From Tenrec ecaudatus (lineage: Eukaryota; Chordata; Mammalia; Afrosoricida; Tenrecidae), in assembly GCF_050624435.1 (NCBI RefSeq), contig NC_134536.1:7382758-7446757 (forward strand): 64,000 bases of DNA, written 5' to 3'. How positions within the stretch are numbered: the stretch's first letter is position 1; every line of letters begins with the position of its first letter. Position numbers and translations under genes: made by a program. The notes below the pieces were generated by a model. The model ran no database searches. It saw nothing but the letters and a program-made list of their open reading frames with translations, and was not told the DNA's origin. Shown piece after piece: positions 10,722 through 22,957 of the stretch.

Positions 10722-12610
10722 TAGAGTTGGTGCTGTTGCTGTTAGGTGATTCTGACCCAGAGGGACCTGATGCGCAGCAGAACGAAGCACTGCCTAGACC
10801 TGTGGCATCCTCACCATTGTTCTTAGGCCTGCGCCCACTGTCGGGGCCCCTGTGTTAATCCATCTCATTGCGAACCTTCTTTTCGCTGCCCCTCTACTTT
10901 CCCAGGCATGATGTCCTTCTCCAGGGACACGTCCAAAACACATGAGAGGAAGTCTTGCCCTCCTTCCCTCTAAGGAGCGCGCTGGCTGTACTTCTGCCAA
11001 GCCAGATTTGTTGGTTCTTTTGGTAGTTTAAGGTATTGTCAATATTCTTGGCCAGTCCCATAATCCAAATGCATGGTCGTCTCTGATCTTCCTTATTCAA
11101 TGTCCAACGTTCACAGGCATACGAGAGGATTGATCTCTTGACTCCTGCTTCCCCGAGCGCTGGGATTCGTTTTCCCTTTATAGACTCGGGTATTTGTTTG
11201 GATGAAAGCTGAGCCACAGGGGTGAGCCCGTCTCCAGACCTGATGGGTGTCGAAAGGGCTACGGTCCCAGAGGCTCTCCCACTCTCCAATCAACCAGTAA
11301 GCCTGTGGGCTTGGTTGTTGATGATCCGGAGTTTGGTTTCAGTTTCTCTCCCTCTGTTCTTGTGAGGTACCGTCAAGTCAGCTAGGCAGGTACAAGAGAT
11401 CAGAACAGTGCCAGTCCTCACCCGCCTCACAGTCTTGACTATGTCTGAGCCCACCATCGCAGTCACCGTGTCGACGCATCTCCTTGAGAGACTTGCTGCC
11501 CCTCTTCTTTGCCCAGCATGATGTCCTTCTCCAGAGACTGGTCTCTCCTGACACGTCCAAAGTACCCGAGGCTACGTCTCCTAGTCTCCCTTCTAAGGAG
11601 CATTCTGGTTGGACTTCGTCCGAGACAGATTTGCTTGTTCTTCTGGAAGCCCAGAGTACTTTCAACATTCTTTGCCGGCACCACAGTTCAGATGCATCAG
11701 TTCTTTGTTCTTTGGAGTCATTGTCCTGGTTTCAGGAAGCGATTGAAAACGCCATGGAGTGGGGCGGGTGTACCTTACTTCTCAAAGGGACGTCCTTGTT
11801 CTTCCACACTTTGCAGTCCTGTCCAGGAGATTTGTTCAGTGCAATACAGCGTTTGATTCCCTATCACCCCCACCCACAACGTACGATGCTTTATATCTTT
11901 TCAAATCAGTTTTACGGAGATATAATTCACGTACCCTATCATTCAATGATTTAGAAATATTTAAAAAGCTGTGCAGTCATCACCACAATACATTTTAGAA
12001 CAATTTCTTCATTCTTGTACCCATGATTATTAGCTCCTCATTACCCGCCTTGGACCTCTTGACCGCTGCTTCCATGAGCATTGACTGTGGATCCAAATAA
12101 GATGCAAACCTTGACAACGCCAACCTTTCCTAGTGAGTGAGGTTGTCTATCAGTCCAGTTATGGGAATTTGGGCTTTCTTCACATTGAGTTGCAATGCAT
12201 TACGAAGGCAATAGTCTTTGGTTTGCCTCAGCGAGCGCCTCACGTCTTCCTTGCTTTCAACAAGCAGTTATGCCATCTGCATATCTCCGATTGTCACTAA
12301 GTCCGTCCATCCTGATGCTGTGTTCTTCTTTGTGTAGTCCAGCTTCTCAGACTATTCACTCAGCACACAGGTTGAATAAACGCGGTGAGAGGATGCAACC
12401 CTGCTGCACACCTTTCCTGATTTCGAACGATGCCGTATTCCCTTGCTCTGTTCCGATGACTGCTTCTTGGTGTGTGCACGGATTCACACGAGCACAAAGA
12501 AGTGTTCTGGAATCCCCGTGCTTCTCGAGGCTGTCCACCGTTGGTTATGATGCGCACAGTCGAATGCCCTGGCCTAGTCCATAAAACACAAGCAAGCATC
12601 TTTCTGGCAT
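10722..12610 (-). pseudogene. RTE LINE ORF2 remnants, 3' part to RT core
   Basis: On the reverse strand the sequence reads an RTE LINE from its 3' tail (10722) towards the RT core. A decayed frame at 12356-12538 contains the RT block KGVQQGCILSPRLFNL, the counterpart of the RTE G-V-R-Q-G-C-x-L-S-P-x-L-F-N motif. The 3' region appears twice (10722-11300 and about 11380-11760), so two copies overlap or one was duplicated. An L1 tail (11893-12048) interrupts it. Many stops and frameshifts make it non-functional. Confidence 0.75.
11893..12048 (-). repeat. Old L1 3' end, antisense
   Basis: The ttttacggagatataattcac block followed by cagtcatcaccacaatacat is the usual antisense 3' end of old mammalian L1s. 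The RTE sequence resumes on its right side (gaccgctgcttccatgagca), so this is an insertion. Confidence 0.6.
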
Positions 12611-13175
12611 TCTCTTTCCTAACATGGCCAATGAGCACAGGTGAGGTTAGTTGAATGGTGGAGAGATAAATGGATCAACGAGCCTTGACTCTATCTCTCT
12701 TGCTTTTTGATCATCGGGCCAATGTGTGGCTGCCTTGCCTGTTCTGTGCCTCCGTTTGCAAGCCACGCTACCTGTGGGACACCTAACCCGTGGACTGTGT
12801 TGCTGTAATTTGAGGTTCCATCAAGACCTGCTTCTCCACATCACAGGAAGGTACATCTCTTGAGCTGGGGACTGTCAGACCCTGTCATCTGGCTGACTGT
12901 TGGTGACCTGCCTTGCTGTTTGCTGCCTGTGCCCAGGTAGCCTGAATTGCTCTACAGAGGACTACCCAGCGGCCCTCAAGACTTGAAGGACTGCCAGTGG
13001 ACTAGCTCTTTCACAGAAGTGAGTTGCACTGAACCATTTGTACTGCTTTATAGCTTAATTAACTGTCTATTTCTTATGTTATCTATATATCTGTCTATAT
13101 AAATATATATAATTATTAGTGTCCTGGTTTTGTTTTTCTAGAGAATGCTGTCTAACACAAGGACCAATTATTTTT
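12611..13175 (+). repeat. LTR-like element, family B
   Basis: Shares order and wording with 34956-35606: gagagataaatgg, gaagtgagttgcactgaacc, an AT-rich TATC-type segment, then tcctggttttgtttttctag and a ctaacaca end. The right end resembles placental ERVL-type LTRs ending in tctctagagaaccct. RTE sequence flanks it on both sides. Confidence 0.55.
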
Positions 13176-14060
13176 GGTACAGTGTGTATTTCACATAATC
13201 CTTCAATACTACCACTCAAGGCTTGAATTTTTTTTATCTTGAGCTATGCTTAATGTTTTTCCTTTTTAACTCCATATCTTTGTACATTGTATTATACTAT
13301 GCTACTTTGTCTTCTTGAGCTGCCCTTGGAGATTTTCTGTTCAGTTCTTTTACTTCATCATTTCTTCCATTTGCTTTAGCTCTGCTACATTTAAGAGCAA
13401 GTTTCAGAGTTTCTTCTGCCATGCATTTTGGCGTTTTCTTTCTTTCCTATCTTTTATAAATTTTTTTTAAATCATGTTATTGGGGGGCTCTTACCTTTCC
13501 TATCTTTCTAATGACCTTTTGCTTTCTTCACATATGATGTTCCTAATGTCATTGCATAACTTCTTAGGTCATCTGTCATTAGTGTTCAACACATGAAATC
13601 TGTTCTTCAGATGGCCTCCAAATCCAGGTGGAACATAATGAAGGCTGTAGTTTGGTGCTTGTGCATTTGTATTAATTTTCTTCAGCTTCAACATGAATTT
13701 GTATGTGAGCAATTGATGATCTGCTCCACAGCCAATGGCCTTGTTTCGGCTGATGATATTGAGTACCTCTATCATCTCTTCCCACAGATAGAGTCAATTT
13801 GATTCCGGTTTATTCCATCTGGAATTTCTATGTGGATAGTCACCGTTTATGTTGTTGAAAAAGGGTATCTGCAATGAAGAAGTCGTTGACATCGCACGAT
13901 TCTATCATGGGATCTCCAGCTTTATTTCTATCATCAAGGCCATAGTTTCTAACTACTAATCCTTCTGCTTTGTTTCCACTTTTTCTGGGCCTTCTAATGT
14001 GCCCTCTTTCAGAGACGTGGTAGTGGTGGCTGGGCACCATCTAGTTCCTCTGGTCTCAAA
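13176..14060 (-). pseudogene. RTE LINE endonuclease region, dead
   Basis: Reverse-strand continuation of the RTE copy beyond the family B insertion. A frame at 13569-13775 reads GCGADHQLLTYKFMLKLKK, the counterpart of the conserved (A)DH-LL-KFRLKLKK end of the RTE endonuclease domain. A short L1 tail (about 13449-13490) is inserted. Confidence 0.7.
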
Positions 14061-14579
14061 GTTGTGGAGACTGATCTTTCTGGGGTCCAGTTACACATTG
14101 GACTAATTTTTTCCCATGTATGTCTGCTTTTCTTCACTCTTCTTTCTTCCAGACAGAGAAAAGCCAATGCTTGCGCCTAACATGGCCACCCACAAACCTT
14201 GAGCGTCCAGTTGCTGCTCGGAGAAGTGGAATGTAGAAAACTGCCTTCGTGGATTATATTAGTGAAACTGACCTGGCATCTTAGGGAGGTCGTTGGAAGG
14301 AGACACACCTTTGGAAATGTTTGGGTAGAATTCAGAGAAGGTCTAGATTTTAAAATCATCACCGCAGATGGCATGCTAGCTACTGATACTCCACAATGTT
14401 GACCACCAAGACGCAGCCACATGTCATCTGAACTTCAGATGATACATTCATTGTACAATCACTCTGAATAAGTTTATGAAATCCATCCTTCTTCTCTTTT
14501 TTTTTTTAATTCAGGAGAGAGCAGAAAAGTAAGCATTTATGTATCCTTACATAAGCACACCGTGATATATATCACTTCT
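14061..14579. other. No recognised feature
   Basis: Nothing recognised apart from a T-rich run near 14500. Confidence 0.5.
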
Positions 14580-14845
14580 CTTTTTTTTATTTTTTATTTT
14601 TTTTAATTTTAACAATTTATTGGGGCTCATACAATTCTTTTCACAGTTCATATATATACATACATCAATTGTATAAAGCACATCTGTACAGTCTTTGCCC
14701 TAATCATTTTTTTCTCTTTTCTTCTTTTACATTTTATTAGGAACTCATACAACTCTTACCACAATCCATACATATACATACATCAATTGTATAAAGAACA
14801 TCCATACATTCCCTGCCCCAATCATTCTCAAGGCATTTGCTCTCC
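14580..14845 (-). repeat. Two L1 3' ends, antisense, side by side
   Basis: Two tails repeat the same wording: tttattggggctcatacaat then catacatcaattgtataaag, and again attttattaggaactcatac then catacatcaattgtataaag. Confidence 0.75.
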
Positions 14846-15718
14846 ACCTCACTTCTCTTAATATAGCAAATATGGTTTCGTTTCCACCCAGCGAGTATTT
14901 GAAGGCGTTTGAAACTGGACTCCACTTGCATTTATTTACAGTGCGGGTGTGTCAGGTACAGCGTCACATCACATTCTATAGTTCTGTGTAGGAGTGGCTT
15001 TTCTACCCAGAGCTGGTTTTTCCTTCCTTCTTAACCCCAAACTTAAAAAGTGTGTCTTGTCAAACTGTGATAAATGGTTACCAGAATGGCTCAGAACTGG
15101 CTAGCAAGAAGAAACTTTTGTTTTCTTGAAGGACACCCTTTATGCGACACATTGAATCTGCTCCTTGTACTCCAGTACCCATCAGAACGCAAGGAGAGGG
15201 ATGCAGCTGAACCGCTGGATGATTCCCAAGAAGGCTGGAACGCATTGCAAAAAACATTTTAAATGAAAGATTGCTCTTCCCCTAAAAACAAAATGAAGCA
15301 CCGCCCCCAAAGACAACAAACCAGCATAGTTTGGTCTGCACTCATCTAAAAGTAGGTCTTTGGTGAGGCAGCTTTCTGCCAACAACGCCGAGGTGGTGTG
15401 TCTGCGTGTGCGCACACTCACATGTGCCCGTGGCTGGGCCAAAGAGCCTGAAAATTGCCACTTTGACAAAAAAAAACAAAACACAAAAAATATAAAGGAA
15501 AGAAAAAGAGGCCCGCCTCTAGCCAAGTTAGAATCTAGATGTTCATCCAACTGCTGCCAAGAAATTAGTACACAGAGCAACTGATGGCTTTCTTGCAAAA
15601 GTGTTGAACTTCAAAGGATATATAACATGCAGTCCAGCAAAGTGACTCTGACCTTGCAGATTTAGAATCGAAGCATCTCTGCTTTGTGAAATACTAGCCT
15701 TTAGTAGGTTCTTTTGTG
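14846..15718. other. No recognised feature
   Basis: No gene or clear repeat. Overlapping frames near 15182-15598 on both strands include an A-rich stretch (15468-15510) and look non-coding. Confidence 0.5.
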
Positions 15719-15906
15719 CTCTGTGGCATCTGGTTGTGTAGGGGGTTGCACTGCTAACCACAAGGTCCGCAGGTTGAAACCACCAGCCGCTCAGAAGGAG
15801 AAAGTCGAGGCTTTCTACTCCTGTAAAGTGTTATAGTCTCAGAAACCCACAAGGGCAGTTCTGCTCTGGCTTATAGGGCGATGGGTTGGAATCAAGGGTA
15901 GTGAAG
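15719..15906 (+). repeat. AfroSINE-type SINE
   Basis: Sense copy: ctaaccacaaggtccgcagg head, cagaaacccacaagggcagt body. Confidence 0.8.
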
Positions 15907-16042
15907 CTTTAAAAGACATTTTAATGTGGCTTATAACGCTAGATTTCTAGGTGTTCTCTTGCTGTTACGCTTCTAATTGTCTAAGTCTGTACTTTGTCTT
16001 AGACGATCCTTTGATTTTAAGGAAAACCAAATCCTAAATCCA

Positions 16043-16807
16043 ACCCCCTGTCACGGAGTTGAATGTTGACTTATAGTGACCCTATCGGACAGAGGAGAAC
16101 TATCCCATAAGATTCCCATGGAAGTCACCCAATCTGGTGTCAATTTAAGGATTAAGAGTGTAGGGCTGTCAATCTGGAGATAGCCAATGAGATTTCTGTG
16201 GGCATGTCCTTCTCCTGAGAATTCTGGGAAATCTGGTACTCCCTCCTTGGAGGCAGAAGACACATCTCTCTCTCTGTCTCTCTGTCTCTCTGTCTCTCTG
16301 TCTCTCTCTCTCTCTCTCTGTCACTCCCTGGGAGACACTGCAGAAGATAAGCCACATGGATGCAACCAGACCTCGGAAGCCGGAGAAACCACAGAGAGAC
16401 CCCTGCCAGTACTGAGATGCTTACAACACCTCTGGACCCAAGGACTTTCTACTCACTGGCCTGTGATCATCCTGCATTTGGCTTCATTGCATGTGCTTTG
16501 TGAGTCTGAGGAGGACTTTATAGATTGATATTGGACATATGAGCTAATATCGGACTTATAGACTTGATCTGGACTGGGCTGGGATGTTTTCTCCATGTTC
16601 AATTGCTCTTGTATATAAACCTCTTTCTTATACACATATGTGTGTCCATGGATTTGTTTCTCTAATCTACCCAGACTAACACAATTCCCAAGGCTGTAAT
16701 TCCTGACAGATTGCCACGTCTGTCTCCTGCAGAGTGGTTGGTGGGTTGGAACGGCCGACCTTGTTGCTAACAGCCCAACACATAACCTACCACACCATCA
16801 CTGCTCC
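16043..16807 (-). repeat. SINE split by LTR family A
   Basis: An antisense SINE has its tail part at 16043-16116 and its head part at 16684-16807. Between them lies a complete family A element (16117-16683, antisense; its right end reads ctacccagactaacaca). The 7 bases attccca occur on both sides of the insert, a target-site duplication. Confidence 0.75.
16260..16322. repeat. (TCTCTG)n-type pyrimidine-rich repeat
   Basis: Alternating tctctg and tctctc units inside the family A element. The 6346 copy has a much shorter ctctctctg at the matching place, so the tract has expanded here. Confidence 0.9.
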
Positions 16808-17202
16808 CAATGCCAACGAGTCAAATCAACATTTTCTTTTGCTTTGGAAGGAGCATTGCAGGAAAGCTGATAGATCTCATAGAGATTGCTTGCTTGTTCA
16901 AATGTACGGTCACAGATGGCTGATAGACAAACACACGGGCCGCAGCCATATCGGCCCAAACATGCAAAGCAATCTGTGCCGAACAGGAGAGCAGGGATGG
17001 CTCAGGCCGCATCAGTTAACATTGTAAGCCCCCTCCCCACCGGCACGTCTGGACTCCTGCGGAGCAGCTGCCGTCCTCGATGCTGTTACTGAAATGGGAA
17101 GGCCAACTTACTGTTGGTCGCATTTTGAAGTTTCTCATGAGCTATTACTAAAACTTTCCCTTCAGAACAAAGAGAAAGTATACAATAAGTCGAAGTACTC
17201 CC
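16808..17202. other. No recognised feature
   Basis: Apparently single-copy sequence with short frames on both strands (16734-17092); none supported. Confidence 0.5.
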
Positions 17203-17545
17203 AAACGCACTGCTATTGAGTCACTCTGACTCCTGGTGACTCTGGAGGGCCGGGTGAACTGCCCCTAGCTGTTTCCACACCTTTCCCCCGTGGAGTGTCT
17301 GCTGGGTCCACGAACCGTTCTGTTAGCGACAGTGATGAGTGCTTAGTCACCTTGACACTAGGGATTCTTTGTTCAAGCACAGGCTGCTGTTCTTAGGGGC
17401 CATGAGTGTTTTGAATTTCTGAGGCTATAAATCCTTACAGGATCAGAAACCCCCCCCTTTTTTTTTCTCCCTAGTGGTGTCTGGTGGATTCAAACTGCTG
17501 CCCTTGTGGTTAGCAGCCCAATAGAAGCCCACTACACTACCATCG
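17203..17545 (-). repeat. Two partial AfroSINE-type SINEs
   Basis: Antisense fragments at 17203-17290 (gctattgagtcactctgact) and 17415-17545 (aaactgctgcccttgtggtt, ending at the head complement). Confidence 0.7.
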
Positions 17546-18065
17546 CCTTCATCCTGTGACAGCTTCCTTCCTGATTACACAGAGCTAGGCATGCCAATCC
17601 AGTTAGGCCACTCCCCACAAAGCCTGGAGCTCGGGTTTTGGTTGGCCCCACTTTTTGGTAACACCCCTCCACCCGACCCCCGCAGCACACCCAGTCTCCG
17701 TGAAAGGAGATGAGCACTCAAGTGCTAAGGAACAGGTCGATAGTTTGTGGCCACTGAGAAGGGAGGAAGGCCCTGCCTATGTGCTCCTGTAACGATCACG
17801 ACAGTAAGCACCACCCGACGAGACAGTTCTGCTCTGTCGTGCAGGGTTGCTACGAGCTGGCATCGATGCAATAGCATTTCACAGTAACGGTTACCATAAA
17901 CTACCTCTTCCTTCCATGCACGTGACTCTGCGTTGGCCTGGCCCCAATCCACCAGCTCACACTTGTCTCCTTCCTTCACATCTCAGCACGGAAACTACCC
18001 CAGTAGACTCACTGGACCACCCACCTGCATCCATCTGGGTCCAATAGCTCATAAAGGCACCCCCG
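17546..18065. other. Mostly unassigned; small SINE/RTE tail near 17810-17890
   Basis: A short sense tail (gttctgctctgtcgtgcagg, then gagctggcatcgatgcaat) marks a SINE or RTE end. The rest is unassigned. Confidence 0.4.
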
Positions 18066-18205
18066 TAACAGTGATGATGACTCACAGCAATCCTAGAAAA
18101 GGTTTCTGAGACCGCACATCTTTTCTGGAGCAGACAGCCTCGTCTGTCTCTCTCAGAGCAGTTGGTGGATTTGAACTGCTGACCTTGCGCTTAGCAGCCC
18201 AACTC
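18066..18205 (-). repeat. AfroSINE-type SINE, partial
   Basis: Antisense body and head: cagttggtggatttgaactg, then ccttgcgcttagcagcccaa. Confidence 0.75.
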
Positions 18206-18741
18206 TCCCCCAGCATTCCCCCCAGGCCTTCTATCACAGATGCCTGCTTTCTTGTCTGTATTGCCCAGGTTGCTGCAAGCTCAGTGTGGGTTTGCCCAGA
18301 CGGACCTGCTCCCTGTGCTGGATTCATCCCAGGACCCAAGCAAGGTACACATTATGCCCATTGGTTACAGGACAACGTGGATTTTACTGCCTTTCATTTT
18401 AATTTCTGTTTTCTCTTATAAATGAAAAAAATTGATCAAGGTGAAACACAGCCAATTATTTAGGTGTCGTATTTTTCCTGTTGCAGTTGTGAGCTGCCAC
18501 TGAGTGGACCCTGTGCACAGGGGGACAACACGCTGCCCTGTCCTGCATCGTCCACTGATTGGTTGTAGATCGGATCATTGGTTAGCCTTTCTTCCTAGCG
18601 CATCTCCATCTGGAAGCTCTGCCGAAACCTGTTCCATATGATGGCAACATGCAAGTCTCCTGACAGAAGTGGGACTGGCTGGGCATTGGCGTCCCTGGGT
18701 CTCCATGGGGAAGGCGAGCATTCTGACCCCAGAATGACCAT
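18206..18741. other. No recognised feature
   Basis: Nothing I can assign. Confidence 0.5.
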
Positions 18742-18945
18742 GTGGTTGCTATGTGCTATTGAGTCGATTCTGACTCAGAGACCCTAAAGACCAGCACTGC
18801 GGAACACCACCCGCTCCGGCACCGTCCTCGCAAGACTGGTGCGTTTGAGCTCATGGTTGCTGCTGCCCGTCCATCCCCATCGATGGAGATTTTCCTCTGT
18901 CTTGCAGACCCTCCACTGTACCCGGCTTGATGTCCTTTCCGCACA
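18742..18945 (-). repeat. RTE LINE 3' end, antisense
   Basis: It reads ctattgagtcgattctgact, a degraded ctccggcaccgtcctcgcaa, then cccggcttgatgtcctttcc, in the order found in the other antisense RTE tails. Confidence 0.65.
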
Positions 18946-19389
18946 TCCCATGCTCTGATTCTTAATGAGTGTTTGCAGCTGGTTCTTCTTTTGACCTGTT
19001 CCCCATCAGCAAAGGAAGGCCCCGAAAGCTTCGCTCTATCCACATCCTTCGTGGTCTCCACGTCGAGGAGGCCGCTTTTGCCTCATCATACATATTTGGA
19101 GTGATTCCGACCTAGAGGGACACCTGCCAGCACCACCCCAGACTCTGTTCCACTGCTTTGCTTTTAAAAAAATAATATTTGAAATGAACTTGTAAATCAT
19201 TAAAGACTTCAAGTCCATTTCAGTTTTACTTTTCCTCGATTTTAGCAGCTCAGACCAATATTTGGATCTGAGGGGTAAGGATTCTGGAAGGTTATTTTTT
19301 TTCCCACGAAGCAATTAATTAATTAATGTTTGCATGTGAAACCCTCCATTTTTTACTCCCCCCACATTCCTCCTCTCTCCCTCTTCCTG
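18946..19389. other. No recognised feature
   Basis: AT-rich in part (ttaattaattaa near 19314); nothing assigned. Confidence 0.5.
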
Positions 19390-19700
19390 CCCCGTCCCTG
19401 GCCTCCTCGTTGTCATCAAAGCATTATTATTGTTACTAATTGGGAGTTAATACAGATATATCATTCCTTAGTTCAATCACATCAAGCAGCATTGTACACT
19501 TGCTCCCACAATCAGTTTCCAAACGTTCCTGTTCTTCCTGGACTCCTTGACATCCTCTCCCTGTTACACCCCTCCCCCCACCCCTCAAAGTCTTGTCTAG
19601 TGGTGCATAACCCACATTTCTTCTTTTCCTGGTTTTTCCTTATACCCGGTGCTATTACATATTTATCTTTGTAAGATGGACAGAGTCTGCTAAGCACCAC
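19390..19700 (-). repeat. L1 3' region, antisense
   Basis: It shares ttgggagttaatacagatat, cacatcaagcagcattgtac and caatcagtttccaaacgttc with 59385-59580, and so belongs to one L1 subfamily. Confidence 0.65.
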
Positions 19701-19984
19701 GGTCTCTAGGTGTGGCCATGTCCTGCAGTGCTGAAGAGTTACCCTTGCTTTTGTCTCGATGCATTCATTAGGTTATCAGCAGTGAATCCCTCAGAGATGG
19801 ACTGCCTCTTCCTGCTTCCTAGTCTGGCTCAGTCTGGAAGCTCCACTGGCACCTGGTCACCCCCGGTGACCCTGCTGGTACTGAAATTCCATGGTCTAGC
19901 TTTCAGCCTCACAGCAGCACGCGAGCCAGCCCTACAGGGCAGGGACAGGTGAGTGAGCAAAGTCTTTTGGTGGGGGTGTCGGTG

Positions 19985-22062
19985 GAAGGAGTCTATCTTT
20001 AGGTGTGGAACCAGCAATTCTCCAAAGAGTTGAAAATATATAGCAAACATACAAAAAACGTGCCCAGAACACTGCTAGCAGCATTATTCACAGCAGCCGG
20101 AGAAGGGAAAATCAGCCAAATGCCAGTGGATGAATGGATAAGTAAATCGAGCCCTACACAGACCATGAAATATTATTCAGCTATAACAAGAAATAAAGTC
20201 CTGATACAGAAGAATGAATTTCAGAAACATTATGCTAGAGGAAGGCAAACCATCACCACCAACTCCAGAGCTACAACCAGCACTGGACTCAAAAGATTGA
20301 ATTCACCAGGTGCAGAGGATGATATTCCTGCTCAGAGCAGAGAGGACAGAGAGGACCATAGGGCCGGCCCCACCATGAGACATGGCGTACCTCACTGACC
20401 CATAGCGCTACGGGAGACAACACTGGAGACACAGTGTGGGAATTGTGCCCAATCTGACTCCATCACACCGGGGTGAAACACTAAGGCAGTGGTTCTCAAC
20501 CTTCCTAATGCCGTGACGCTTTAATACAGTTCCTTATGTTGTGGTGACCCCCCAACCATAAAATTATTTTCGTTGCTCCTTCATAACTGTAATTTTGCTA
20601 CTGTTATGAATCAGGTAACCCCTGTGAAAGAGTCATTCACCCCTCCAAAGGGTCCACGACCCCCAGGTTGAGAACCGCTGCACTAAGGGCATGCCAAAGA
20701 GCAGCAAGGGGAGCAAAGCAATGAAGTCCCCAGGGAATAGCAAAATCCCCAGGGCAGGCACCCCATCAGACTCGACCAGAAAACACTCCTAAAGGTCAAC
20801 AAACAGACCTGGAACTATTTATAGGCTTTTCTTTTTTTGTCCTTTTTGTTGTTGTTTTCTTTTGTTGCTGTGTTTTCTTTGTCTTGTTTTTGTGCTTATT
20901 ATTGTCTCTGCATGTCTATCTAGATAAGATAGGTGGGATAAACAATCTGGAGGAGAAAACAATGGGACTGGCAGTTCCAGGGGACATAGGAGAAGGTCAA
21001 ACATGATAGTAGGACAAGAGGAAAGTAAAAGGAAAGAGCTAGGAGGCAAAGGGCATGCACAGAGGCCTAAATACAGGCATGTAAATATATTTTTATATAA
21101 TGATAGGGAAATAGATCTATGTACATATATTTATATGTTAAGTATTAAGGTAGCAGATGGACATTGGGCCTCTACTCATGTGCTCCCCCAACACAAGAAC
21201 ACTTTGTTCTAATAACCCAGCATTCTGTGATGCTCACTTTCCTGACACGATCGCTGAAGACAAAATGGGTGCATAAGCAAATCTACTGAAGAAAGCTGAT
21301 GGTGCCTGGCTATCAAAAGATATAGCATCTGAGGTCTTAAAGGCTTAAGGGTAAACAAGTGGCCATCTAGCTGAGTAGCAACAAAGCCCACATGGATGAG
21401 GCACACTAGCTTGTGTGATCAGTCGGTGTTGGTGGGATCAGGTATGAGGCATCAAAGACCCAGAACAAAAAAATCATATCTTTGTGAATGAGGTGGAGCA
21501 TGGTGTGGAGACCCAAAGCCCATCTGTAGACAAGCCTCTCACAGAAGGGTCACAAGGAAGAGAAGAGCCAGTCAGGGTGCAGTATAGCACTGACAAAACA
21601 TGCAACTTTCCTCTAGTTCTTGTATGTTTCCTCCTCCCGACTATCATCACCTCAATTCTACCTTACAAATCCCATAGACCAGAGCATATACATGGGTACA
21701 GCAGATAAGATCTAGAAACACAGGGAATCCAGGACAGATAAACCCCTCAGGACCAATAATGTGAGTAGTGATACCACAAGGTTAAGGGGAAGGTAAAGGG
21801 GAGAGAGGGGGAACTGATCACAATGATTGACATGTAACCCTTCCCAGGAGGACGGGCAACAGAAAAATGGGTGATGGGAGACAGTGGTCGGTGTAAGATA
21901 TGAAAAAATATATGTAAATTATCAAGAGTTCATGAGGGAGGGAGGGTGGAGGAGGAGGAAATGAGCTGATACCAAGGGCTCAAGTAGAAAGTGTTCTGAA
22001 GATGATGATGACAACCAATGTACAAATGTGCTTGACACAATGAAATGATTTTTTTTTAAGCA
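19985..22062 (+). repeat. L1 3' part with 3'UTR, sense, holding a SPIN insertion
   Basis: The 20003-20260 segment reads the end of L1 coding sequence: a decayed MPVDEWISK... TMKYYSAI stretch corresponds to the C-terminal L1 ORF2 region. The long 3'UTR follows, with an agctgatggtgcctggctat block, a ttaaaggcttaagggtaaac block, a cttcctcctcccgactatca block and the end tacaaatgtgcttgacacaatg plus A-rich tail. The same blocks recur at 37500-39118. Confidence 0.75.
20487..20680 (+). mobile_element. SPIN-type non-autonomous hAT element, complete, with 8-bp target duplication
   Basis: The element is 194 bp. The left end is CAGTGGTTCTCAACCTTCC. The right end is GGTTGAGAACCGCTG, its near-perfect inverted complement. 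The internal ccataaaattattttcgttg and cataactgtaattttgctac blocks are those of SPIN elements. The exact 8-mer cactaagg flanks it at 20479-20486 and 20681-20688. hAT transposases make 8-bp duplications. It sits in an L1 3'UTR, so it is younger than that copy. It has no coding capacity. Confidence 0.92.
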
Positions 22063-22177
22063 AGCACATTCAGGGCAGGACATCCTGGCATTCGGACCTG
22101 CCCCCTTCCCTCGTCAGTGCTTCACAGACTGCAGCCGAGAGTGGTGACGACCCTGCCTGGTCGGCCCAAACCTTCTC

Positions 22178-22345
22178 GGGGCCATCAGCCATCGAGCCCA
22201 TTCCGACTCACGGAGACCCGATAGGGCAGAGTGGAGCAGCCCTTGTGGGTTTCTGAAGTTCAGCTCTTTGAAAGTGGAGAGCCTCATCTTTGTCTTGAGG
22301 AGGGACTCGTGGTTTCAAACTTTGGACCTGGTGACGACGTATCCC
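22178..22345 (-). repeat. AfroSINE-type SINE
   Basis: Antisense copy: gccatcgagcccattccgac start; ggtttcaaactttggacctg near the head. Confidence 0.75.
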
Positions 22346-22632
22346 ATTACAATGCTGACTGAGACGGTTGCATTTACCTTGTTGTGTGTTTATGTAACCC
22401 CCCAAAAATGCACCTTTAAGAATTTGATGCTTGTTTCTCAGATTAATATTGTCCTAAACAAAAAAGGGAAAAGAAGTTTTGGAGCTGAGTAGGGGATGTA
22501 TACACTTCCCTGGCCCTTATATAACACGCTCGCTTGGATAAGGAGATACAGATGCTCCTCTCTATTATCGAGGTCAAATGGATAATGAATAAAATGTTTA
22601 AAAATTGGAGTGTATATATAAAATTATTAAAA

Positions 22633-22950
22633 CAAACTGCCACAGAGTCGATCCTGACTCGCGGTGACCCTATAGGACAGGATAGAACCGCCCCTGTGAG
22701 TTTCTGAGGCTGTAACTTTTTGTGAAAGTAGAAAGCCCCCTCTTTCCCTTGGGGAGTGGCTGGTGATCTCGAACTGTTGACTTTGCCCTTAGCAGCCCAA
22801 CTGGTAACCATTAGGCCACCAGGGGTTCTCACTGCTTTACCTACGCAAAAAACCCCAAAGAAACCAAACTCACTACCATTGAGTCAACGCTGGCTCAGCA
22901 GCCCGAGAGGGCAGGGCAGACCTTCCCCGTGAGTTTCAAGGCTGTGATTC
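22633..22950 (-). repeat. AfroSINE-type SINE plus partial copy
   Basis: A near-complete antisense copy at 22633-22830 (agagtcgatcctgactcgcg to ttaggccaccaggggttctc) is followed by a partial tail at 22862-22950. Confidence 0.8.
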
Positions 22951-22957
22951 TGCCCCC

